Shown piece after piece: positions 1 through 5,455 of a DNA stretch of 7,570 bases; positions within the stretch are counted from its first letter, which is position 1; each line of letters starts with the position of its first letter. A program made the position numbers and the translations under genes. Source of the DNA: Candidatus Dormiibacterota bacterium (GTDB lineage Bacteria; Chloroflexota; Dormibacteria; Dormibacterales; Dormibacteraceae). The stretch covers positions 33,140 to 40,709 of the forward strand of contig PLYD01000093.1 of assembly GCA_003151665.1 (NCBI GenBank), given 5' to 3'. A model generated the notes under the pieces. That model had not been told where the DNA came from. It saw only the letters and a list, made by a program, of their open reading frames with translations, and made no database searches.

Positions 1-407
1 TCGGGGTAACCACCGCCATCGAACCGCTCATGGTGGTGCCGAATGATGGGCAGGATGTCCGCGGCGGACGGGAGATGCTTGACGATGCGCTCTCCGATGA
101 CCGTGTGCTCACGCATCTGCCTTTCTTCCTCGGCGTTGAGCGGTCCGGGTTTGAGCAGCACTGCGTCTGAGATGAAAATCTTGCCGATATCGTGAGTGAG
201 GCCCCCGCGGTACAACGCAAGTAGGTCTGCCTCACGAAGTCCCAGTCGCATGCCGATGTGGACGGCGGTGTTCGCGACGCGCTTTGGATGAGTTTTGCTG
301 TATGCATCTTTCGTCTCCGCCGCTGCGGCCAGCGCGAAGATGACACGTTCGGACTCGTTCCGCGCCGGCAGCCTCATGTATCCCACATTGTTTACTTCGG
401 CCCTCAT
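1..407 (-). CDS. HD-GYP domain protein, probable cyclic-di-GMP phosphodiesterase (partial, C-terminus outside window)
   Basis: Translating the minus strand gives a clear HD-GYP domain that runs off the left edge. Counting from the ATG at 407: His40 (SKTHPKRVA), the metal-binding pair His72-Asp73 in LTHDIGKIFI, the segment VLLKPGPLNAEEE (residues 83-95), His101, then the triple His124-126 followed by ERFDGGGYP, where the window ends. These are the conserved metal ligands and signature of the family, which hydrolyses cyclic di-GMP in the cytoplasm. The signature reads GGGYP rather than the common GSGYP or GTGYP, a tolerated change. The frame opens after a stop at 452-450; possible starts are GTG 428, ATG 407 and ATG 377, none with a strong ribosome site. 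All leave under 50 residues before the domain, so there is no room for an N-terminal receiver, GAF or membrane sensor. It lies in the same direction as, and about 100 bp downstream of, the TetR gene; co-transcription is possible. The domain call is firm, the start is not. Confidence 0.88.
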   Translation of the reverse strand, partial: MRAEVNNVGYMRLPARNESERVIFALAAAAETKDAYSKTHPKRVANTAVHIGMRLGLREADLLALYRGGLTHDIGKIFISDAVLLKPGPLNAEEERQMREHTVIGERIVKHLPSAADILPIIRHHHERFDGGGYP

Positions 408-508
408 AAAGTCGCCATGCGCGGGCACGGCGCCCTGGCCCCTGCTTTCTCAGGAATTGAGGCCCTGTGTTCAGAGGGTTACGTCACAGAGACACGTCGC
501 CAAGGCTG

Positions 509-1153
509 TCAAGGGCTTGCCTTCAGCAGATGGCGCGGGTCGGAGACTGCGGCACCATCCAGGGCGGCGGCCGCCACCATGCGAACAACCCGTCTGGCGA
601 ACGACTCGTCGAGCGGCAGGTGCCCGTTCAGGTAGCGGTGGTAGAGCGGGCCGTAAAGAACGTCCATGATCAGCTCCGGGTCGCTGCCGGCAGCTATCTC
701 GCCTCGCGCGATCGCGCGCTCGATGATGGGCCGGCGTTCCCTCCGGATCCGGTCTACAAAACGCTCACGCCAAGCAACCGCCAGATCGGGGTCACTCTGT
801 ATTTCTGCGATGAAGTGCGCCAGCGTGCGGCCCCCACGTCGAACGTTGGCCAGCTGGACCCAGCTCTCGGCGACACGCGCCAGATCGCCTTCCAGGCTGC
901 CGGTGTCGGGGGTTGGTTCAGCGGCCAGGATGGCGTCGACCACGGCGTCGAAGGCCAGCGCCCCCTTACTCGGCCAGCGCCGGTAGATCGAGGCTTTGCC
1001 GACGCCGGCTCGCTCGGCCACGCCCTCGATCGTCATCTCGGCAAGGCCTGACGCGATGACGATCTCGGCTGCTGCCTTGAGGATCGCCTTGTTGGTCTGC
1101 CCGCTGCGGGGTCGGCCTCTTCTTGTCTCGATCGGAATAGTTGCAGCTTTCAT
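509..1153 (-). CDS. TetR/AcrR family transcriptional regulator
   Basis: This is a 214-residue, cytoplasmic, one-component repressor of typical TetR length. An Arg-rich N-terminal arm (residues 11-16, RRGRPR) precedes the helix-turn-helix domain at about residues 20-66. The recognition helix region (VGKASIYRRWPSKGAL, 51-66) is the classic TetR signature. The C-terminal ligand domain contains YGPLYHRYLNGHLPLD near residues 170-185, typical of the TetR_C_11 type. The ATG at 1153-1151 is chosen because the Arg-rich arm starts there and a -10-like box lies just upstream; an in-frame extension to 1402 would cover the neighbouring reductase gene and is not TetR-like. It is transcribed divergently from the reductase operon starting at 1212, with only 58 bp between start codons. 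By the usual logic of such pairs it represses that operon and itself, and is released by a ligand related to the pathway substrate. That role is inference; the family assignment is secure. Confidence 0.93.
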   Translation of the reverse strand: MKAATIPIETRRGRPRSGQTNKAILKAAAEIVIASGLAEMTIEGVAERAGVGKASIYRRWPSKGALAFDAVVDAILAAEPTPDTGSLEGDLARVAESWVQLANVRRGGRTLAHFIAEIQSDPDLAVAWRERFVDRIRRERRPIIERAIARGEIAAGSDPELIMDVLYGPLYHRYLNGHLPLDESFARRVVRMVAAAALDGAAVSDPRHLLKASP

Positions 1154-1160
1154 GCCCTTT

Positions 1161-1189
1161 AGTATACGATACGAGACGTTCCGTCCGTA
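1161..1189. promoter_or_regulatory. Divergent overlapping promoters with a candidate TetR operator
   Basis: On the minus strand TATACT (1166-1161) matches the -10 consensus at five of six bases and ends only 7 bases before the TetR start codon. On the plus strand TACGAT (1165-1170) is a possible -10, with TTGCAG (1141-1146) a weak -35 at 18 bp spacing, so the two promoters overlap. Across the same DNA are two imperfect dyads. One is ACGAGAC/GTTCCGT (1171-1184), matching at 5 of 7 positions per arm. The other is wider, TACG...GA...TC...CGTA (1165-1189), centred near 1177. This is the size and placement expected of a TetR-family operator that would block both promoters. No footprint or homologous sites are available, so the exact operator is inferred. 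Confidence 0.5.
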
Positions 1190-1211
1190 AATAGTTCGAA
1201 GGAGGACCCTC

Positions 1212-2183
1212 ATGGAGAAGATCAGGTTGGGGCGCAGCGGGCTAGAGGTCTCGCCCATCGCATTCGGCACTTGGCAGCTGGGCGGCGACTGGGGCGCTAC
1301 AGATGAGGAAGCGGCCGTGGCGGCGATCCGGCGGGCCGCCGACAGCGGGATCAACTTTTTCGACACGGCACAGGCGTACGGCTTCGGCGCGTCCGAGACC
1401 ATCCTGGCGAAGGCGCTGAAAGGAAGGCCGCGAGATCAGGTGGTGATTGCCACCAAGGGAGGCCTCCGCCCGCGCGACGGCGGTGGGATCGAGCGTGACT
1501 CAAGCCCGGACTGGATACGCCGTGGCGTCGACTCGAGCCTGAAGGCACTCGGCACGGACTACATCGACCTCTACCAGGTCCACTGGCCGGACGCGAGGGT
1601 TCCGTTCGAAGAGACGGCCAGCGCCCTGGCCGAGCTCAAGGCAGCGGGCAAGATCCGCCATGTCGGAGTTTCCAATTTCGATGCGGACCAGATGGATGAG
1701 TTCAGCCGCACCCTCCCGGTCGAGACCTTGCAGCCCGTGTACCACCTGTTCCGCCGCGACATCGAGGAGTCCGTCCTTCCTTATACGAAGGCGCATGACA
1801 TCGGGGTGCTCGTCTACGGCCCCCTCGGGCACGGCCTGCTGAGTGGTGCGCTTAGTCCCGAAACCCGATTCTCGCCCGACGACTGGCGGTCGAAGAGCGA
1901 CGTATTTCAGGGCGAGCCCTACCGCCGAAACCTTCGGGTGGTCTCAGCGCTCGACCGCTTTGCGCAGCTCGAGCTGGGCACATCGGTGAGCCGCCTTGCC
2001 ATTGCCTGGACGCTCGCCAACCCGGCGGTCCACGTCGCCATCGTGGGCACCCGCAACCCCAAGCACATCGAGGACGCGATCGCCGCGGCCGAGCTCGAGC
2101 TCGACCCATCGGCGCTGCGCAGGATCGAAGACATCGTCAGCGACGAGGTGCGGGTCGGCGGACCCTCGCCCGAGTCAGTCTGA
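1212..2183 (+). CDS. Aldo/keto reductase
   Basis: This 323-residue protein has the usual length and order of a bacterial aldo/keto reductase, a TIM-barrel enzyme that reduces aldehydes or ketones with NADPH in the cytoplasm. The start LGRSGLEVSPIAFGTWQLGG (6-25) is the family's first strand. The catalytic tetrad is complete: Asp51 and Tyr56 (FFDTAQAYG), Lys82 (IATKGG) and His124 (YQVHWPD). GVSNF at 152-156 lines the barrel, and the C-terminal VGTRNPKHIEDAI (from 278) is the nicotinamide-cofactor phosphate-binding segment. The ATG at 1212 is fixed by AAGGAGG at 1199-1205, six bases upstream. It is the first gene of the operon, 14 bp ahead of the next gene and divergent from the TetR gene, its likely regulator. 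The closest general type is the AKR group that includes YghZ/Tas-like and L-glyceraldehyde reductase-like proteins. The substrate cannot be assigned. Confidence 0.95.
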   Translation: MEKIRLGRSGLEVSPIAFGTWQLGGDWGATDEEAAVAAIRRAADSGINFFDTAQAYGFGASETILAKALKGRPRDQVVIATKGGLRPRDGGGIERDSSPDWIRRGVDSSLKALGTDYIDLYQVHWPDARVPFEETASALAELKAAGKIRHVGVSNFDADQMDEFSRTLPVETLQPVYHLFRRDIEESVLPYTKAHDIGVLVYGPLGHGLLSGALSPETRFSPDDWRSKSDVFQGEPYRRNLRVVSALDRFAQLELGTSVSRLAIAWTLANPAVHVAIVGTRNPKHIEDAIAAAELELDPSALRRIEDIVSDEVRVGGPSPESV

Positions 2184-2197
2184 AAGGAGAAGAAACA

Positions 2198-3115
2198 ATG
2201 AGTGACACCACCAACACCCCTCACCCGCGCCCAACTGTTGCGATCCTCGGCGCGGGCGCCATGGGCGCCGCTTTTGCAGAGCGTTTGCTCGACCAGGGCT
2301 TCGCGGTCGCGGTGTGGAACCGCACGCCCGGCCCAGTTGCCACGCTGGCCCAGCGTGGTGCGACGGCCCACGGGAAGCCAGATCAGGCAGTTGACCGAGC
2401 CGACGTCGTGGTGACGATGCTGCCCACGGCAGATGCGGTCAGAGAAGTCATGTTGGAACAGAGGACCCTTAATTTCATCCGGCCCGGCGCGGTCTGGGCG
2501 CAGATGGGAACCATTGGGGTCGAAGCCACGGAGACCCTGCGAACTGAGGTCGAGCGTGAGTTCCCCGATGTCGCATTCGTTGACGCACCGGTCTCCGGCA
2601 GCCGCGATCCGGCTCGGAGCGGCCGCCTCGTCATTCTTGCTTCAGGCCCTTCGCGCGCACGACAAATCGTCGAGCCAGTGCTCGAGGCTCTTGGACGCCC
2701 GGTGTGGCTGGGCGAAGCTGGAGCGGGCAGCCGCATGAAGCTCGTGCTCAACACATGGCTCGCGTTCGAGATCGAAGCGGCGGCCGAGGTGGCCGCGCTC
2801 GCCGACCGGTTGGGCGTGGCGCACTCGGCGCTGCGCGAGGTCGTGGCCGGCGGCCCGCTGGCATCCGGCGTCGCATTGACAAAGCTGGCAAAGATGGAAA
2901 GCGACGACTACTCACCTGACTTCTCGCTGGAGTGGGCGCTCAAAGATCTCGATCTCGCACAGTCGGCGGCCGGGGGCGAAGTCACTCCGGTCGCGGAATC
3001 CATCGCCGAGCGCTGGCGGCGCCTCGTGGCAGCGGGTTACGGACACCTGGACATCAGCGCCGCCCGCAAAGGCTTGGGTACCGCGATGGCTCCGACCAAC
3101 GGGCACGCATCATGA
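2198..3115 (+). CDS. NAD(P)-dependent oxidoreductase, 3-hydroxyisobutyrate dehydrogenase (beta-hydroxyacid dehydrogenase) family
   Basis: The protein has 305 residues, the normal family length (about 290-310). The Rossmann fold begins with VAILGAGAMG (14-23, GxGxxG at 18-23). WNRT (40-43) after the second strand, with Arg42, suggests NADP(H) rather than NAD(H). TMLPTADAV (73-81), the substrate-binding VDAPVSGS (128-135) and the catalytic GSRMKLVLN (177-185, Lys181, Asn185) follow. The all-helical C-terminal domain carries the conserved KDLDLA (249-254). Lys181 is retained, which argues against an imine reductase, where this residue is replaced. Members oxidise or reduce beta-hydroxyacids and semialdehydes (3-hydroxyisobutyrate, tartronate semialdehyde, succinic semialdehyde); which applies here is unknown. 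A ribosome site AAGGAG at 2184-2189, eight bases before ATG, fixes the start. It is the second gene of the operon, following the reductase after 14 bp, and is probably translated from the same mRNA as the CrtC-like gene downstream. Confidence 0.93.
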   Translation: MSDTTNTPHPRPTVAILGAGAMGAAFAERLLDQGFAVAVWNRTPGPVATLAQRGATAHGKPDQAVDRADVVVTMLPTADAVREVMLEQRTLNFIRPGAVWAQMGTIGVEATETLRTEVEREFPDVAFVDAPVSGSRDPARSGRLVILASGPSRARQIVEPVLEALGRPVWLGEAGAGSRMKLVLNTWLAFEIEAAAEVAALADRLGVAHSALREVVAGGPLASGVALTKLAKMESDDYSPDFSLEWALKDLDLAQSAAGGEVTPVAESIAERWRRLVAAGYGHLDISAARKGLGTAMAPTNGHAS

Positions 3116-3132
3116 AGACGATGTTGACGTAG
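3112..3132 (+). other. Six-codon mini-ORF linking two operon genes
   Basis: The stop of the dehydrogenase gene is part of an ATGA overlap. The embedded ATG opens a six-residue frame (MKTMLT) that ends at TAG 3130-3132, and that stop merges into the AGGAGG ribosome site of the next gene. The overlap could carry terminating ribosomes across the gap to the downstream start. It may equally be chance or a relic of an older start. No function as a peptide is claimed. Confidence 0.3.
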
Positions 3133-3136
3133 GAGG
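3131..3136 (+). promoter_or_regulatory. Ribosome binding site deciding the start of the CrtC-like gene
   Basis: A perfect AGGAGG sits eight bases before the ATG at 3145. A TTG in frame directly before it (3142) is only five bases away. The ATG with optimal spacing is therefore preferred. Confidence 0.75.
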
Positions 3137-3144
3137 AGAGGTTG

Positions 3145-4221
3145 ATGGCGAGCAAGCTGGCGGTCATGGCGGATTCACCCTCTGACTACGAGCGTCTTGG
3201 CCTGTCGCCCACCACGATCGCGCCATGGGAAGACGGGAAGCGCACCGACGACTCGGCAGGCACCTACGAATGGTGGTACTTCGACGCGCACCTGGAAGAT
3301 GGAGCAAAGCTCGTGGTGACGTTCATGAACAAAGACATTGCGGAGCCGCAGAAGTCGTTGGCGCCGCTACTTCGATTGAATCTCGACCTGCCCGACGGGC
3401 GTCACTTCGAAAAGCTGGTGCACTACTCGCCAAGCGAATGGTCCGCGGCCAAAGACCATGCCGATGTGCGTCTCGGCAAGAACCGATTTACCGGCGACCT
3501 GCACCAGTATCGGATCGAGGCGACCGCGGAGGAGATCTCGGTCGATGTCAAGCTGACGGGTGAGGTTCCGCCGTGGCGCCCATCGACCGGGTACATGCTG
3601 TTTGGCGCGGATCGGTCCGTGGAATTTGCGTGGCTGCCCTCGGTGCCGCAGGGCGCGGTGACCGCCTCGTACACGATTGACGGCGAACGCCACGAGACGA
3701 CTGGAGTCGGGTACCACGACCACAACTGGGGCAACGTCGGCCTGATGAAGGTGGTGCACGACTGGTACTGGGCGCGCGGGCAAGCCGGTCCGTACACGGT
3801 CATCGCGTCATACATCACGGCGTCCGAGAAGTTCGGTTTCGAGCCGATTCCGATTTTCATGCTTGCCCGCGACAACGTCCTCCTCGGCGACGATCAGGCC
3901 AAGGTCACCTTCGAGCGCGAGGGGATTTACACCGACCAGAAGACCGGCAAGCCGGTGGCGGCGACGACGCGCTACACGTATCGAGACGGCGAGGATCGGT
4001 ACGTCGTTTCGTTTACCCGCACCCACGATCTGTCGACAAACCGCATGGTTGACACCATCAGCGGCATCAAGCGAATCGCTGCCAGGCTGATGAACTTCGA
4101 CGGCGCCTACTTGCGATTCGTCGGTGATCTCCAGATCTCGAGATATCTCGCTGATGAGCCGGTCGAGACCTACAGGGACGACGCGATCTGGGAGCTCATG
4201 TACTTCGGCTACGCCCGATGA
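3145..4221 (+). CDS. CrtC/AttH-type lipocalin-like enzyme (carotenoid 1,2-hydratase / hydroxyneurosporene synthase family)
   Basis: This 358-residue protein belongs to the CrtC-like double-lipocalin fold family. Hallmarks are EWWYFDAHL (42-50) near the N-terminus, GYHDHNWGN (189-197) at the end of the first beta-barrel domain, and DWYWARG (206-212) shortly after; the conserved His, Asp and Trp of these motifs line the pocket in known members. There is no signal peptide or membrane segment, so it is probably cytoplasmic. Characterised relatives include hydratases of isoprenoid double bonds such as CrtC, and fungal and bacterial pathway enzymes that catalyse cyclisation or other pericyclic steps. 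No carotenoid genes are seen here, so carotenoid hydration is unlikely. It is the last gene of the operon, 29 bp after the dehydrogenase stop, behind two NAD(P)H oxidoreductases and under the likely control of the TetR protein. This suggests a hydration, dehydration or cyclisation step on the same pathway compound, which is inference. Family confidence is good, the reaction is unknown. Confidence 0.82.
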   Translation: MASKLAVMADSPSDYERLGLSPTTIAPWEDGKRTDDSAGTYEWWYFDAHLEDGAKLVVTFMNKDIAEPQKSLAPLLRLNLDLPDGRHFEKLVHYSPSEWSAAKDHADVRLGKNRFTGDLHQYRIEATAEEISVDVKLTGEVPPWRPSTGYMLFGADRSVEFAWLPSVPQGAVTASYTIDGERHETTGVGYHDHNWGNVGLMKVVHDWYWARGQAGPYTVIASYITASEKFGFEPIPIFMLARDNVLLGDDQAKVTFEREGIYTDQKTGKPVAATTRYTYRDGEDRYVVSFTRTHDLSTNRMVDTISGIKRIAARLMNFDGAYLRFVGDLQISRYLADEPVETYRDDAIWELMYFGYAR

Positions 4222-4259
4222 TCGGACCAAGCGGCTAACTGTCTACCCCGCTCGACAGC

Positions 4260-4298
4260 AAAAACGTGCTCCGGCTACCCTGACGGAATCCGGAGGCA
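4260..4298 (-). terminator. Candidate Rho-independent terminator of the minus-strand racemase/transporter unit
   Basis: In the 100-bp gap between convergent genes, TGCTCCGG (4267-4274) and CCGGAGGCA (4290-4298) form an eight-pair stem with one bulged base and a 15-base loop. Read on the minus strand the stem is followed after two bases by five T residues (4264-4260). This suits termination 25-60 bases after the racemase stop at 4322. On the plus strand no T run follows the stem, so it would end the CrtC-like operon only weakly. The long loop lowers certainty. Confidence 0.5.
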
Positions 4299-4321
4299 AG
4301 AAAGACACTTCGCGCGAGCAG

Positions 4322-5395
4322 CTAATCAGTTAGATCGGTGACACTCCAGATGTCTCCGACGGTGAACCCTTCCGGGAACGGGTCATCGGGGTCAAGGACG
4401 TAGTTGGAGATCGCATAGACGTAAGCGGAGCCGGTGATGGTCGGCACGACGGCTGCGTGGGGGCCGACCCTCGTCGAGCGGACGAGTTTGCCGGTGAATG
4501 TGGTGCCCAGGATGCCTTCATGGACGAAATCCTCATTGAGCCCGAGCTGACCTTTGGCATGCAGGACAGCCATCTGTGCGCAAGTACCCGTGCCGCACGG
4601 GGAACGATCGAGTATGCCGGTCCAGGTTGCGGGCCGATCCCAGTCAAACTGACCGCTCGAAACGACCACAGTGTTTTTCCGTGCGACTCCGGCGCGAGTG
4701 GAGCGGCCCGAGAACTGCATGATCGACACTCCGCTGATCGCCGGGTTCTCGGGATGCGTAACCGGGAGTTGCTCTCTCGCCGCTGCCTTGATCATCTCCC
4801 CCACTCGCACCAGGTCCTTCCCCTCGTCAGGACTGATCCGGAACCCGAGCGGTTCGGCCTGGGCAATCGCGTAGTACATGCCGCCGTACGCGACATCGAC
4901 AATCACCGTACCGAGCTTGGGGACCTCGACCGCCGTGTCCAGGTGTACGGCGAAAGCGGGCACGTTCTCAAAGGTGATGCTCTTGGTCATGCCCGCCTCC
5001 ACCCTCGCGGTGATCGCGACCAGGCCGGCTGGTGCCTCGAGGATGAACTCGGTGGTTGGCTCGACCGCCGCGATATAACCCGTTTCCAGCAGGGCAGTCG
5101 CCGTGCAGATGATGTTGCTGCCGGACATCGGTGGGTATTCGGTCTGCTCCATGATCACGAACCCAGCGGCCGCGCGGGGATCAGTGGGCGGCAGCACCAC
5201 GTTGCAGCACAGGGCGGGATAGCCGCGAGGCTCACGCAGCATCAGCTTCCTGATCCCATCGAGGTGTTGCTCGAAATGCGTTCTCTTTTCGAACATCGAG
5301 TTGCCCGGCACGTCAGCGATGCCGCCGAGGATGACCCGACCTGGCTCGCCGGCCGCATGAAGATCTACTGCCATCAGCATTCGAGCGGCGTGCAC
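4322..5395 (-). CDS. Proline racemase superfamily protein (4-hydroxyproline 2-epimerase or trans-3-hydroxy-L-proline dehydratase type)
   Basis: The predicted 357-residue protein matches the proline racemase superfamily in length and motifs. The N-terminal VDLHAAGEPGRV (10-21) and LMLREPRGYPAL (51-62) are conserved. The first catalytic loop reads MSGSN (90-94), so the position that is Cys in true proline racemases is Ser91. The second loop DRSPCGTGT (263-271) keeps its Cys267. This Ser/Cys pair is found in a subgroup holding hydroxyproline epimerases and 3-hydroxyproline dehydratases, whereas the Cys-to-Thr change of the other dehydratase class is absent. YGGMYYAI (170-177) is the conserved central strand. 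The enzyme would act in the cytoplasm on D/L-proline-type amino acids. The start is uncertain: GTG 5395, ATG 5380 or ATG 5374, none with a good ribosome site, although a -10-like box precedes the GTG. It lies 60 bp downstream of the transporter gene, probably in one unit. The other hydroxyproline catabolic genes are not in the window. Confidence 0.92.
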   Translation of the reverse strand: MHAARMLMAVDLHAAGEPGRVILGGIADVPGNSMFEKRTHFEQHLDGIRKLMLREPRGYPALCCNVVLPPTDPRAAAGFVIMEQTEYPPMSGSNIICTATALLETGYIAAVEPTTEFILEAPAGLVAITARVEAGMTKSITFENVPAFAVHLDTAVEVPKLGTVIVDVAYGGMYYAIAQAEPLGFRISPDEGKDLVRVGEMIKAAAREQLPVTHPENPAISGVSIMQFSGRSTRAGVARKNTVVVSSGQFDWDRPATWTGILDRSPCGTGTCAQMAVLHAKGQLGLNEDFVHEGILGTTFTGKLVRSTRVGPHAAVVPTITGSAYVYAISNYVLDPDDPFPEGFTVGDIWSVTDLTD

Positions 5396-5404
5396 CCGAG
5401 CACA

Positions 5405-5410
5405 TTAATA
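5405..5410 (-). promoter_or_regulatory. Possible internal promoter of the racemase gene
   Basis: On the minus strand TATTAA (5410-5405) lies in an unusually AT-rich patch of the 60-bp gap after the transporter gene. It matches the -10 consensus at four of six positions. Its end is nine bases before the GTG at 5395, so a transcript from it would have almost no leader, consistent with the missing ribosome site. No convincing -35 is seen. Confidence 0.3.
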
Positions 5411-5455
5411 GATGAGGCGCCGGCGCTCTCATCACGCGGCCGCCGAGTTTTAGGG

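Noticed and set aside
462..480. Small hairpin CCCTG/CAGAGGG between the TetR and HD-GYP genes
   Set aside because: Only five pairs with a bulge and no T run on the minus strand, so a terminator call is not justified.
467..1051. 194-codon open frame on the plus strand antisense to the TetR gene
   Set aside because: It has no ribosome site or recognisable domain, and it mirrors a well supported TetR gene.
1154..1402. In-frame N-terminal extension of the TetR protein by 83 residues
   Set aside because: It lies wholly across the start of the aldo/keto reductase gene and its ribosome site, has no TetR-like sequence, and the Arg-rich arm typical of TetR begins at the ATG at 1153.
2091..2102. Perfect 12-bp palindrome GAGCTCGAGCTC
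   Set aside because: It lies inside the aldo/keto reductase gene where it encodes Glu-Leu-Glu-Leu with ordinary codons; a binding role is not supported.
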